Source: Mesonia maritima (GTDB lineage Bacteria > Bacteroidota > Bacteroidia > Flavobacteriales > Flavobacteriaceae). From it: a stretch of 64,000 nt of DNA. The stretch spans positions 62,001 to 126,000 of the forward strand of contig NZ_JBHLUA010000012.1 of the NCBI RefSeq assembly GCF_042433895.1, written 5' to 3'. Position 1 is the first letter of the stretch. Every line of letters starts with the position of its first letter. A program made the translations under genes and the position numbers. Positions 36,901 to 46,706 of this stretch are shown one piece after another. The notes under the pieces were generated by a model. The model was not told the DNA's origin, made no database searches, and saw only the letters and a program-made list of their open reading frames with translations.

Positions 36901-37064
36901 AAATCTCTTCTAGAAGTAGCTGAACTTTCTAGAGATTCTTTATCACCCAAAAATTCATCTGTAGGAATTTCCTCTACAAACTCATTCTGTCGAAGCTTCT
37001 CAACAACAGGGCTATTTTCGTTTAGCTCCTCAACACTCTTCCAGTATTTTTTGTTTGATGACAT
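33999..37064 (-). CDS. actB: Alternative complex III iron-sulfur/molybdopterin-like subunit ActB
   Basis: A 1021-residue fusion of a molybdopterin-oxidoreductase-like domain (about 60-740, predicted to lack the cofactor in characterised complexes) and a NrfC-like ferredoxin domain. An N-terminal twin-arginine-like signal (SRRDFLKFVGFSTVAASLAAC, broken here for reading: SRRDFLK then a hydrophobic run and LAAC) is near residue 52. Iron-sulfur clusters lie in CTGCGACVIACH (about 771), CQHCNHAPCETVCP, CVGTRYCANNCP and CSMC/CSRACDQG. It carries electrons from ActC to the ActA haems. Confidence 0.96.
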   Translation of the reverse strand: MSSNKKYWKSVEELNENSPVVEKLRQNEFVEEIPTDEFLGDKESLESSATSRRDFLKFVGFSTVAASLAACEGPVTKTIPYVVQPERIVPGVANYYATTMADGFDFASVLVKTREGRPIKIESNKLSKAALGANARVHASVLSLYDNKRLKRPQIEGKDVSWEELDRQVGNALQNAGGQKVLLTSTMASPSTTKLIKEFSAKYSNIKHIVYDAVSEDTALDAYQMKYGERALGNYDFSKAETIVSVGADFLADWQAGGNDVSYAKSRIPKNGKMSRHIQFEGNMTQTGAKADKRIPAKPSQQKAVLAAIYNYVVGGAKNSLSPALDDAVVKAVRQLRKAGSKGVVVSGITDVDAQLLVLQINEALGSQIMDKNNPKVIRQGNAKEVAQLVKDMNSGSVGALLIAGANPAFSLPNAEDFKEGMKKVDVSVAFSMKKDETAKLCKYIAATPHYLESWGDVQFTKNNFSLMQPTIRPLFDTRQFQDTLLKWTGSENNYRDYIKETWSGSVTSWNKALHDGVFEASSPVSSASEGEMGAMPTPNYSSAVNNLTKSDNESEFELTLYTKVSLGDGQQANNPWLQEFPDPLTRVSWDNYLVISKADADKLELENPTVSNGALNGSYVNLKVGETVVKNVPILIQPGQAKGAVGLALGYGKKEAVQKEMQVGVNAYPLYKNFSSLQKVTIEKAEGIHEFACVQLQSTMAGRDDIVKETTLEVFNTKDKHYWNPIPEVDYDHNEISVREEKASLWNEFDRSIGHHFNLSIDLNACTGCGACVIACHSENNVPVVGKEEVRKFRDMHWLRVDRYYSSSDTFKQEQEDLENLGAFETYDKVENASYDNPEVAFQPVMCQHCNHAPCETVCPVAATSHGRQGQNHMAYNRCVGTRYCANNCPYKVRRFNWFLYSENEEFDYHMNNDLGRMVLNPDVTVRSRGVMEKCSMCIQITQKTILDAKREGREVGDDEFFTACSRACDQGAMTFGDINNKNSEIVEKKNDDRMYHLLESTGTKPNVMYQTLVKNTGDL

Positions 37065-37092
37065 ATATAAATAAAATTAGCTTCTTAATAAA

Positions 37093-38463
37093 TTAATAAT
37101 GACACTTACCACATTCAATTCCACCCATTTCTGCAGCAGTTAATTGCTCTACACCATATTTCTTAGACAACTCTTCGTGGATTTTTTCATAATATTTGTT
37201 ACCCTCCATTTGTACGTTCGTTTCTCTGTGGCAATTAATACACCAACCCATTGTTAACGGCGCGTGTTGCTTCATAATCTCCATCTCCTCCACAGGACCG
37301 TGACATTTTTGACACTGAATCCCTGCTACACTCACGTGCTGACTGTGATTGAAATATGCAAAATCCGGAAGATTGTGAATTCTAACCCATTTTACAGGTT
37401 TTTGCTCTCCGCTATAAGATTGCGTAGCTGGATCCCAACCTACCGCATCATACAACTTAGCAATCTCTCCATCATAAAACTCTTTTGAATAATCTTCGGT
37501 AGCTGTTTCAGGAGCAACTTCACTTATAGATTTATGACAATTCATACAAACATTTAAAGATGGAACTCCAGAAGTTTTACTTACTCTAGCCGAAGAGTGA
37601 CAATATTTACATTCTATTTGATTATCCCCAGCATGAATTCTATGTGAATAATGAATTGGCTGTACAGGTTCATAACCTTGATCTACCCCAACCTGCATCA
37701 AATAACCATACACAAAATAAGCTGAAGCCAACAGTAAGAAGATTGCAGAAACAATCACTAAAAACTGATTTTCAACAAATGCTTTCCAAATTGGTTTTCT
37801 TTTTGACGATTGAACAACTTCAATATTATTTGCCGTAGCAAAACGATTTAAAGTTTTATTCACTAATACAAGCACTCCGATTAACAATAACAATACGAAT
37901 GCAAGAATTCCTAAAATAATTTCAACTGAAACTCCGCTTCCAGAACCACCACCTTGATTTTCACCACCTGCAGTAGTAGCAGCATTACTCGGCTCAGGTT
38001 TTGGCTGCTCTACATATGCAAGAATATTATCTATATCTTCATTCGATAACTGCGGAAAAGGAGTCATCGCTGTTTGATTATACTCTTCATAAATAGCAAC
38101 CGCTTCAGGATCACCCGCAGCAATCATTTCTGGACTATTTTTAATCCATTGATACAACCATTCTCTTTCATGACGACCAGTCACCCCATTTAACGCAGGA
38201 CCGGTTGATCGTTTATAGCGTTTATGACAAGCCGCACACAAAGAATTGAAAAGCTCTTTTCCTTTTGCAGGGTCGCCTTCCATAGAAGATGCAGCCGCAC
38301 CAGCATCAGTAGCAGGCTCCTTACTAGCTTCACCTTTTGCTTCACTGACTTTTTCTGCCTGACTCTCTTCTTGCGCTATAGCATTATGAGAAAATGATAA
38401 TAAAAGTACTACCGAGAAAAGTAGTATTCTTGAAATTGAATGGCGGATACTCACCTTTTTCAT
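37093..38463 (-). CDS. actA: Alternative complex III multihaem cytochrome ActA
   Basis: A 456-residue protein with a signal peptide (to about residue 30). A cytochrome-c domain has CAACH at 76-80 and a possible Met133 ligand. A glycine-rich linker, two membrane helices (about 180-201 and 233-255) and a multihaem domain follow. Five further CxxCH motifs lie at 285, 306, 384, 408 and 451, giving six in total. ActA is usually described as a pentahaem protein, so the N-terminal domain adds one. It is the first gene of the operon and has a -7 box about 90 bases upstream. Confidence 0.95.
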   Translation of the reverse strand: MKKVSIRHSISRILLFSVVLLLSFSHNAIAQEESQAEKVSEAKGEASKEPATDAGAAASSMEGDPAKGKELFNSLCAACHKRYKRSTGPALNGVTGRHEREWLYQWIKNSPEMIAAGDPEAVAIYEEYNQTAMTPFPQLSNEDIDNILAYVEQPKPEPSNAATTAGGENQGGGSGSGVSVEIILGILAFVLLLLIGVLVLVNKTLNRFATANNIEVVQSSKRKPIWKAFVENQFLVIVSAIFLLLASAYFVYGYLMQVGVDQGYEPVQPIHYSHRIHAGDNQIECKYCHSSARVSKTSGVPSLNVCMNCHKSISEVAPETATEDYSKEFYDGEIAKLYDAVGWDPATQSYSGEQKPVKWVRIHNLPDFAYFNHSQHVSVAGIQCQKCHGPVEEMEIMKQHAPLTMGWCINCHRETNVQMEGNKYYEKIHEELSKKYGVEQLTAAEMGGIECGKCHY

Positions 38464-38555
38464 ATTACAGTCGAATTAGCATCTTAATTTGGTATGATTT
38501 TTATAGTGAATAAGTTAGGCTTTTCTAAGCAAATTGCACTGCAAAAATTCAAGCA

Positions 38556-38563
38556 CAAAAGTA
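38556..38563 (-). promoter_or_regulatory. -7 box of the act-cta operon
   Basis: TACTTTTG on the minus strand fits TAnnTTTG and lies 93 bases before the actA ATG, giving a leader of about 85 bases. The leader contains a small palindrome (TTGCAGTGCAA) near its start. No strong -33 TTG at 19 bases. Confidence 0.45.
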
Positions 38564-38661
38564 ATACTTAAAGATGATTTTAGGAATGTTAGGGAACTGT
38601 TAATGGGTAATTTATAATACTTCTAAATAATAAAGTACACCTAACTTTAGTTTTTTAGTTT

Positions 38662-38669
38662 TACTTTTG
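38662..38669 (+). promoter_or_regulatory. -7 box of the SPOR-domain gene
   Basis: TACTTTTG is a full TAnnTTTG match, 19 bases before the ATG at 38689. It supports that ATG over the in-frame TTG at 38677. The box points away from the divergent actA promoter. Confidence 0.55.
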
Positions 38670-38688
38670 TATAAAATTGAACTTAATT

Positions 38689-39078
38689 ATGATTAAAATA
38701 CCCGCCTTAAAATACTTATTATTAACAAGTTGTATTACTTTCAGCATAACCGTTAGTGCCCAGCAAGCAACAAGTTCTATAGAACAAGATCCATTAATTC
38801 CTGAATTATTGATTTTAAAATCGAAGATGACAGAAAATAATGAGTTAGGTGAACGTTATAAAATTCAACTTTTTTATGGCTCTACCTTAGCAGAAGCAAA
38901 TAAAGTAAAGAAAGAGTTTGAAAGAACGTATACCAAATGGCCTTCGAGCATTGAGTTTGAAACTCCAAATTACAAGGTTTGGGTCGGAGATTTTAGAAAT
39001 AAATTAGAAGCAGAACGCGCATTTTTAGAATTGAAAGAAGATTTTAAAAGTGCATTTATTTTTAAACCGAAAGGTTAA
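38689..39078 (+). CDS. Secreted SPOR-domain protein
   Basis: A 129-residue protein with a signal peptide (IKIPALKYLLLTSCITFSIT then VSAQ) and one SPOR domain (about 55-129). The domain has YKIQLFYGSTLAEANKVKKE followed by YKVWVGDFRNKLEAERAFLEL, the usual fold. SPOR domains bind peptidoglycan stripped of its stem peptides, often at the division site. The gene stands alone between the divergent act operon and the convergent broken surface-protein gene. The ATG at 38689 was chosen over a TTG at 38677 because of the -7 box position. Confidence 0.9.
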   Translation: MIKIPALKYLLLTSCITFSITVSAQQATSSIEQDPLIPELLILKSKMTENNELGERYKIQLFYGSTLAEANKVKKEFERTYTKWPSSIEFETPNYKVWVGDFRNKLEAERAFLELKEDFKSAFIFKPKG

Positions 39079-39096
39079 ATTCTTGTTTAATCAGAT

Positions 39097-42000
39097 TTAC
39101 CTTATCAAAGTAAAGTTCCTTTTAATTTTTTTTGGATTCCCTTTTTCATTTAGATATTCTACCATAAACCAATAATCATCAGAAGGCATTTGTTTTCCAT
39201 TGTATGTGCCATTCCAGCCTCTAGAGCTTGCGCTAAAACTACTTAAAAGTTTACCAAAACGATCAAAGATATAGATTTTGACACCTTGCTGATTTCTAAG
39301 CGCTGGAATATTCCAATAATCGTTCTGACCATCATTATTAGGTGTGAAAAATTTAGGGAAATTTAAAATTAGGATTTCTTTTATAAGTTCTCCACATCCA
39401 TTTTGGTCACGTCCAACAATGCTTGCTATTCCGCCATTTAGGTTTTCAAAGATTAGACTGGTCGTTGTAAGTTGCCTAAAAGGACTATTATTTACAGAAA
39501 ATTCATATTCCCCATAGCCTTTTACATTTTCTATGCGGATGGAACCTTCGCCAATGTTATTCACTTCAAATAAAGGTGCGCTGCTTTCTGTAATTTCTAC
39601 AGAAGATGTGGTTGAGCAAGTCGAAAGATTTTGAACACTTATTATTTTTACTTGATACTTCCCGGCTTGCAAGACTTCAAGACTGCTACCTGTTTCGGAT
39701 AATATTTCTCCATCTCGTGACCATTCAATATCATACTGATTTGGATCAATTCCTGTTTCCAATACGATTGGAATTTCGCCTTCAAGGGCTGCACCGGTTT
39801 GAGGCTCTACACAAATTATCAGGTCTTCTAGTCGCTGATTAAAATTAAGATCCGGTAATTCAGTGATAGCTATTGAAAAGTTTACTGTTTCTGAATGGCA
39901 CCCAGTAGTTTCATCAACCACCGCAGCGTAAATAGTTGTGGGTAGGCTTGTCGGTTTAAAATTTTGTGGATCCTGAATAGGGTTGGTATTCTCATAATCG
40001 GCTTGGCTTAAATAATACTCAACACTTGTGTTATTTCCTGCTGAGCGCTTTATTTCTTCATCTTTTTCGGTCAGGTCTATTATTGATTTTTGTGTATCAC
40101 AGTCCACGATATTTTCCACATTAGTGTTTACTTGTGGAAGGCTACTAATGGAAAGGAAAATTTCGGCAATAGAAAAACAGCCTTCGCTGTTTTCTACCCG
40201 AAGGTAAATTAGCTCCCCTTCACCTCCGGTATAAGTTTCCGGATCTGAAATAGGGTTGTTGGCATTTTCTGCATCGCTTTGATTAGTATAAAAACTAAAT
40301 TGAATATTCCCCGTATTAGAACTTACATAATTTGCTGAATTTTCTTCTAAATCAAAAATTCCTTCGTTGGGCGCTGTTTCTCCACAGGCGTAGCTATTAA
40401 AACTTTGTAAACTTAGTTCTGGGGCCTGGCTTACTTCTAATTCTAATTCGGTAATGGCAAAACAGCCGTTTGCACCTTCTACTCGTGCAAAAATAATTTG
40501 CTCGACTTGGTTAAGATAGGGATCGGGAAGTTGATTTGAAGCATCACCTTCTTCGGCTTGTTTTTGACTTGCATAATAAGTGACCGCATTTCCGGTAGCC
40601 TTATTGATTTCTGAATCTTTTTGTGAAAGCTGAAAACTGCCGTACTACTGGTGGGGTTTTCTTCGCAGGAAGCCAGCGGCGTGGGATCTTCAATTTGTGG
40701 AAGCGGCAAAGGTCTACTTGAAAACTGCCTGTTGAAAAGCAACCGCTGCCATCTTCTACCCGTACAAAAATAGTTTCGGTTTGCGAACTTGGAATGTATA
40801 AATTAGGTGAGGTAATTTCGGCTTGACCGTTCTCGGCTGCATTTTGCGAGCCGTGAAAACTGATAGTATACAAATTTTTATCTATATTGGTTGTAGCCTC
40901 TTCTAAATTAATTTCGGTTTCGTTAGGCGTGCCGCACTGTGAAATATTATCTAAAGAAGGGTTTGGCGGGGCTTCGGGAAGCGTTATTATTAAGCTATCG
41001 GTATTGTTCTGTTTGTTATTCTCGGCAATTGGTTGATTGCCGGCAGTATCGCGGTTAACATCTACAAAAAGCTCTCCAGGGCTTGCGGTATTGGTCGGAA
41101 CAGTGATGATGGTTGTTAAGGTTTCGCTACCATCTATGGGGATATTCTGTGTGGTATTGACCGTAGTAATGTAAACCGAATTCCCGGTGTTATCTTCTAA
41201 AAACAAACTGACCGGCGTACCGGAAGGCAAAACATCTGTGGCATTAGTATTAAAAACGGTAAACTCAACCTCTAAAAAACCAGCTTGACATGCATTAAAA
41301 TTAGTAGTAGCAATTTCTACAGTGGCATCGGGCAACTCGTTGGGTATGGAAGTAACAATATACTGGAAAGCACATCTATCATCAAAAGATTCGAATATTA
41401 TATTGGCAGAAGTATCGCCAATAGAAATATAAGGAGAAATGTCAAAATAGTCGAGATCCATGTTCCATAATGTATTGGAATTCGTATAGGAATTTGTACT
41501 GTTGAAAATATTTCCAACTGAGTTTAAGGGCGGGTTAGATAATATATTGTTATTAAATTTAACGTTTTCTTCAAATTGAGGAAATGTATAATTAATAGTT
41601 TCGCTATTCCAAACTAAAAAACCTACTTTTGAATTACTCGTACTACTAACATCAAGATTGTTTAAGTTTATATTAATGCTAGTAGCTAACCCTCCAATGT
41701 TAGAAAGTACTTTAAAACCATTATAAATATTTACTTGTCTAGGATTTAAACTTGAGTCTTCATAAACAATTAATAATGACCAACCAGCATAATTAAAGGA
41801 TAAAGAGCAGTATTGTGAATTTTGAGAAAGGTAATTTGTTAAATTTAATCCTGTAAGTGTGTATATACCATTACCAGAATTTCGAACAATATTTGTGACA
41901 TCTGCATAGCAAGAAAATATTTGGTGAAATGAGGCAGGATAGAGGAATGATTGTGGCACAAAAGTAGCATTAGAAGTTAAAGTACAAAGTACTTGTGACA

Positions 42001-42302
42001 TTATTTCCATTTAATTGAACGGTTTCGTTTCCTGTCTCTGGTCCAGAACCTGACCAATATAAATAAGCAGCTTCCACAGTTTGATTTGGATTTAAATTTA
42101 AAGTTGCACTTGAAGAATTATTTATATTACAGCTGAGTGAACCAAAATTGTTAACGTTATCATTTGGATTCAATGTATTTCCAATAGCCGTAAAGTCATA
42201 ATTCCCATTAAACTGTTGAGACAATGAAAACGGAGTTCCTTGAAAAGACTGTGAAAAGCTTTGTACTGCAATAAAAAATATCAAAAAGCATAAATGTTTC
42301 AT
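39097..42302 (-). pseudogene. Type IX-secreted surface protein, type B sorting domain, broken by three frameshifts
   Basis: Pieced together, the minus strand encodes a protein of about 1070 residues. It has a signal peptide (MKHLCFLIFFIAVQSFSQ), a DUF11/adhesin-like beta domain, several repeats with spaced GCF and CE motifs (for example VEDGSGCFSTG, VEGANGCFAI, VENSEGCFSI), and a C-terminal type B type IX sorting domain (FTPNNDGQNDYWNIP ... FDRFGKLL). Three breaks occur: one extra base near 41988, one missing base near 40698, and one missing base near 40637. Each lies in a short T run. Adding or removing one T restores the protein (for example SSTAVFQLSQKDSE). Pieces in the three frames are 41970-42302, 40601-42010 and about 39097-40640. 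It could be a decaying gene, phase-variable, or sequencing error. Confidence 0.85.
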
Positions 42303-42633
42303 ACAAAATCAGTTAACTCATTAAAAATAAGCATTTAGGCTATGAAACAAAAGTTAAAATTTTCTATATGCAAGAAGGTGAAAGAAAATTTTTACTGAAA
42401 GTGTTATTGCAATAGCGATAGCAGCGACATACTTTTTATGTTTTTTTATTAAAACAATTTCTTTGGCAGAAAAAATGAAGTCTTATGGAAGGTTTGACTT
42501 TTTAAAATATTTTCCATAATAAGATATAGCGGATAGCGCGGCCGTTAGGATTGTCCGAATTATCTTACTCATTAAAAAAGGCTATTCAAATTAATATTGA
42601 ATAGCCTTTATATATAATTATGTGCCTGTTATT
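42303..42633. other. 331-base intergenic region
   Basis: No open frame of note. It holds the infB terminator at 42577-42609. Two GC-richer patches stand out in AT-rich sequence, GCAATAGCGATAGCAGCGAC (42411-42430) and AGCGGATAGCGCGGCCGTTA (about 42528-42547). They look like remnants of a dispersed intergenic repeat, but no second copy was found in this window. Confidence 0.5.
42577..42609 (-). terminator. infB operon terminator
   Basis: A perfect 13-bp inverted repeat (AAAGGCTATTCAA / TTGAATAGCCTTT) with a 7-base loop, followed on the minus strand by TTTTTTAAT. It lies 25 bases after the infB stop. Confidence 0.92.
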
Positions 42634-45396
42634 TTATTTCAATTTCTTTTTTACAGCTACTTCTCGGAAGCACTCAACTACATCGCCCTCTCTAATGTCG
42701 TTATAGTTTTTTACTTGCAATCCGCATTCATAACCTTTCGCTACTTCTTTCGCATCGTCTTTAAAACGTTTTAACGAAGCAAGCTCTCCGGTATAAACTA
42801 CCACACCGTCACGAATTAATCGAATTTGACTGTTTCTATATATTTTACCATCGGTTACCATACAACCGGCAATTGTTCCAACTTTAGAAATTTTGAACGT
42901 TTCTCTGATTTCAGCATTTCCAGTAATTTCCTCTTTCATTTCAGGAGACAACATACCTTCCATCGCATCTTTTAAATCATTTATCGCATCGTAAATGATA
43001 GAATATGTTCTAATATCGATTTCTTCTTTATCAGCAACTTGTTTTGCACTTCCTGCAGGTCGTACATTAAATCCAATAATAATCGCATCTGATGCCGAAG
43101 CTAACAATACATCACTTTCTGTAATTGCTCCTACGCCTTTATGAATAATATTCACTTGAATTTCTTCTGTAGATAATTTTTGGAAACTATCAGTTAAGGC
43201 TTCTACAGAACCATCTACATCACCTTTCAAGATAATGTTTAATTCTTTAAAGTCACCTAAGGCGATACGTCTTCCGATTTCATCTAAGGTAATATGACGT
43301 TGCGTTCTCACATTTTGTTCGCGCTGAAGTTGTGTACGTTTTGCTGCAATATCTTTTGCTTCACGCTCATCTTGCATTACACTAAACTTATCACCCGCTT
43401 GTGGCGCACCGTCTAAACCTAAAATTGAAACCGGTGTTGATGGACCGGCAGATTTAACATCGTTACCACGTTCATCATGCATGGCTTTAATCTTACCACT
43501 TGTAGTTCCCGCCAGAACGTAATCTCCAATTTTTAAGGTTCCGCTTTGTACTAAAATTGTAGAAACATATCCTCTACCTTTATCTAAATAAGCTTCTACC
43601 ACAGTTCCGGTAGCTAACTTATCTGGATTAGCTTTTAATTCAAGAATTTCAGCTTCAAGTAAAACTTTTTCTAATAATTCTTTTACACCATTTCCGGTTT
43701 TAGCGGAAATATCATGTGACTGAACTTTACCTCCCCAATCTTCAACTAGAAGATTCATCCCAGCAAGTTTTTCTTTTATCTTTTCTGGATTTGCAGTTGG
43801 CAAATCAACTTTATTGATCGCAAAAATAATAGGAACTCCTGCAGCTTGCGCGTGTGAAATCGCCTCTTTTGTTTGCGGCATCACATCATCATCGGCTGCA
43901 ATTACAATAATTGCAATATCGGTAACTTGTGCCCCACGAGCACGCATTGCCGTAAAGGCTTCGTGACCTGGAGTATCTAAGAAAGCAATTTTTTCGTTAT
44001 TTTCTAATTCTACTCCGTATGCTCCAATATGCTGCGTAATTCCACCGCTTTCTCCGGCGATTACATTTTCTTTACGAATGTAATCTAATAAGGAAGTTTT
44101 CCCGTGATCTACGTGACCCATTACGGTTACGATTGGCGCTCTATGCACTAAATCTTCTGGATTGTCTTCTACAACTTCTACCGATTCTTCTAAATCTGCG
44201 GTTACAAATTCTACTTCGAAACCAAATTCTTCAGCAACAATAGAAAGTGTTTCAGCATCGAGACGCTGATTCATTGTCACCATCATTCCTAACGACATAC
44301 AGGCTGAAATAACTTTCGTTACCGGAACGTCCATCATAGTAGCAACTTCACTAACGGTAACAAATTCGGTTACTTTAAGGGTTTTGCTTTGTTGTTCTTG
44401 TTGCGCTAATTCTTCTTCTGATTTTTGACGGTGTTGATCTCTCTTATCTCGACGATATTTAGCACCTTTTCCTTTGCTGGATTTACCTTGAAGTTTTTCA
44501 AGCGTTTCTCTAATTTGCTTTTGTACTTCTTCTTCTGTTGGCTCTTCTTTGGTTACAGGTCGGCGTTTTTTAGCTCCTGCTCCACTTTTTTTGAAGTTGC
44601 CTTTTTTATTGTTTCCTGGTCCGCCAGTATTTCCGTCTTTGCTAATTCTGCGACGACGTTTTTTCTTTCCTTTGTTAGCACCAGGCTTGTCTTTATCTTC
44701 TTTTTTCTTAGCTGGCTTTTTATCAAACTGACTAAGATCTATTTTTTCTCCTGTGAAGTTAGGACCGTTTAGTTTTTTGTACTTCGTTTCTAAACGCTCT
44801 TCTTTAACTTCTTCTTCGCTCTTTTTACTTTTTTCAGAAGATTCCTTTTTAGGCTGTTCTTTCTTTGGTTCTTCTTTTTTTGAAGTTGGTTGAGCGGTTT
44901 TAGCTGGCGAGGCTTTTTCTGAAGATTTTTCAGTTTTAGATTCTTCTTCTTTTTCAGCAGCTTGAGGTTTGGGCTTTTCTGAATCTGAAGTTTTTTGAGG
45001 TTTAGTAGGCTGCGATTTTTTTTCTAAATCTATTTTACCAACTTGTTTTGGCCCGTTTAATTCTTTACGAGCTCTCACAATTTCCTCTTCTTTCTCTTTT
45101 TCTTCGCGTTCCTTTTCGAGTTTACGTTGCTTTTCTAATTGCTCACGTTCCCGCGCTAAACGAAGTTCTTCTTTCTCCTTCTTACGCTCTTCGCTTACTT
45201 CTTTAGAAGCTACCTTTTTACTTTTATCGGTTTGAAATTCATCAAACAGTACTTGGTATACTTCTTCAGAAATTTTTGTAGTTGGACGCGCATCAATATC
45301 ATAGCCTTTGGAAGTTAAAAATTCCACAGCCCGATCAAGTGAAATATTGAATTCACGTAAAACTTTATTTAATCGCATTGTTTTTGCTTCAGCCAT
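42634..45396 (-). CDS. infB: Translation initiation factor IF-2
   Basis: A 920-residue GTPase that brings initiator tRNA to the 30S subunit. The N-terminal third (about 60-320) is a low-complexity K/E/P-rich linker, long as in other Bacteroidota. The G domain starts near residue 424 (GHVDHGKTS), with DTPGHEAF and NKVD following. The C-terminal IF2 domains end GDVVECFREVAVKKKLK. It is last in the rimP-nusA-infB operon, 65 bases after nusA. Confidence 0.98.
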   Translation of the reverse strand: MAEAKTMRLNKVLREFNISLDRAVEFLTSKGYDIDARPTTKISEEVYQVLFDEFQTDKSKKVASKEVSEERKKEKEELRLAREREQLEKQRKLEKEREEKEKEEEIVRARKELNGPKQVGKIDLEKKSQPTKPQKTSDSEKPKPQAAEKEEESKTEKSSEKASPAKTAQPTSKKEEPKKEQPKKESSEKSKKSEEEVKEERLETKYKKLNGPNFTGEKIDLSQFDKKPAKKKEDKDKPGANKGKKKRRRRISKDGNTGGPGNNKKGNFKKSGAGAKKRRPVTKEEPTEEEVQKQIRETLEKLQGKSSKGKGAKYRRDKRDQHRQKSEEELAQQEQQSKTLKVTEFVTVSEVATMMDVPVTKVISACMSLGMMVTMNQRLDAETLSIVAEEFGFEVEFVTADLEESVEVVEDNPEDLVHRAPIVTVMGHVDHGKTSLLDYIRKENVIAGESGGITQHIGAYGVELENNEKIAFLDTPGHEAFTAMRARGAQVTDIAIIVIAADDDVMPQTKEAISHAQAAGVPIIFAINKVDLPTANPEKIKEKLAGMNLLVEDWGGKVQSHDISAKTGNGVKELLEKVLLEAEILELKANPDKLATGTVVEAYLDKGRGYVSTILVQSGTLKIGDYVLAGTTSGKIKAMHDERGNDVKSAGPSTPVSILGLDGAPQAGDKFSVMQDEREAKDIAAKRTQLQREQNVRTQRHITLDEIGRRIALGDFKELNIILKGDVDGSVEALTDSFQKLSTEEIQVNIIHKGVGAITESDVLLASASDAIIIGFNVRPAGSAKQVADKEEIDIRTYSIIYDAINDLKDAMEGMLSPEMKEEITGNAEIRETFKISKVGTIAGCMVTDGKIYRNSQIRLIRDGVVVYTGELASLKRFKDDAKEVAKGYECGLQVKNYNDIREGDVVECFREVAVKKKLK

Positions 45397-45461
45397 AAAT
45401 TGCCTCTAAATTACCTCTTTTATTCTTAATTATATTGATCTTAATTATACCTCAAATATAA

Positions 45462-46694
45462 TTAATCTTCAAATTCTTCTTTTAAGATCCGAACGACATC
45501 TCTAATGGTTTCTTCTTCCAGATCTGTAATTTTAATTAAATCTTCTATATCTTTTTCAAGAATACTTTTTGCGGTATCTAACCCGATTCTTGAAAATTCT
45601 TTAATTACCCAATCTTCAATTTCATCTGAAAATTCTGATAATTCTACATCTTCTTCTACACCTTCTCTAAATACATCGATTTCGAAACCGGTTAATTGCC
45701 CGGCTAATCTAATATTGTGACCACCTCTACCAATAGCTTTTGAAACTTCTTCTGGTTTTAGCATTACTTCTGCACGTTTTCCTTCGTCATCAATTTTAAT
45801 GGAAGTTACTCTTGCAGGACTTAATGCGCGTGTGATAAACAGTTGGTCGTTTGTTGTGTAATTAATTACATCTATATTTTCATTTCCTAATTCGCGTACA
45901 ATTCCGTGAATTCTTGAACCTTTCATACCTACACAAGCTCCTACAGGATCTATTCTATCGTCATAAGAATCTACAGCTACTTTTGCTTTTTCACCTGGAA
46001 TTCTTACTACTTTTTTAACGGTAATTAAACCATCGAAAACTTCAGGGATTTCTTGCTCGAATAAACGCTCCAAGAAAATAGGTGCTGTTCTTGAAAGTAT
46101 GATGATAGGTTTATTTCCTTTTAATTCTACACTTTCGATAACTCCTCTTACATTTTCTCCTTTTCTAAAAAAGTCTGAAGGAATCTGACGATCTTTAGGC
46201 ATAACCAATTCATTTCCTTCATCATCTAGCAAAATTATAGCTTTATGACGAATATGGTGAACTTCAGCTGAATAAATCTCTCCTTCTAATTCTTTAAATT
46301 GCTTATAAACATTTGTGTTGTCGTGTTCATGAATTTTAGAAATTAAATTTTGACGTAAAGCCAAAATAGCACGACGACCTAAGTCTATTAATTTTACTTC
46401 TTCAGATACATCTTCACCAACTTCAAAGTCAGGTTCGATTTTTCTAGCTTGCGATAACGCGATTTCTTGGTTTTCATCTTCTACTTCACCATCGGCAACA
46501 ACCACACGATTTCTCCATATTTCTAAATCTCCTTTATCGGGATTTATAATAATATCAAAATTATCATCTTCTCCAAACTTCTTCTTCAAAGCATTTCTAA
46601 ATACATCTTCTAAGATCGCCATTAAGGTAACGCGATCTATCAACTTATCATCTTTAAACTCTGAAAAAGAGTTGATTAAATCGATATTTTCCAT
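45462..46694 (-). CDS. nusA: Transcription termination/antitermination factor NusA
   Basis: A 410-residue RNA-polymerase-binding factor: N-terminal domain (about 1-130), S1 domain (about 135-200), and tandem KH domains (VGACVGMKGSRIHGIVREL near 250 and EVSKAIGRGGHNIRLAGQLT near 317-336). A short C-terminal helix-hairpin-helix region replaces the repeats of the E. coli protein. It lies 12 bases after rimP. NusA could act on the leader hairpin upstream of rimP (47187-47207). Confidence 0.97.
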   Translation of the reverse strand: MENIDLINSFSEFKDDKLIDRVTLMAILEDVFRNALKKKFGEDDNFDIIINPDKGDLEIWRNRVVVADGEVEDENQEIALSQARKIEPDFEVGEDVSEEVKLIDLGRRAILALRQNLISKIHEHDNTNVYKQFKELEGEIYSAEVHHIRHKAIILLDDEGNELVMPKDRQIPSDFFRKGENVRGVIESVELKGNKPIIILSRTAPIFLERLFEQEIPEVFDGLITVKKVVRIPGEKAKVAVDSYDDRIDPVGACVGMKGSRIHGIVRELGNENIDVINYTTNDQLFITRALSPARVTSIKIDDEGKRAEVMLKPEEVSKAIGRGGHNIRLAGQLTGFEIDVFREGVEEDVELSEFSDEIEDWVIKEFSRIGLDTAKSILEKDIEDLIKITDLEEETIRDVVRILKEEFED

Positions 46695-46706
46695 ATCAAA
46701 CTTTAA

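Noticed and set aside
40479..40742. Short minus-strand frame starting MLFNRQFSSRPLPLP
   Set aside because: It is one of the three frame pieces of the broken surface-protein gene, not a separate gene.
44425..44772. Plus-strand Phe/Leu-rich frame, looking like a membrane protein
   Set aside because: It is the complement of the K/E-rich linker of infB; AAG/GAA codons read as CTT/TTC. Not a gene.
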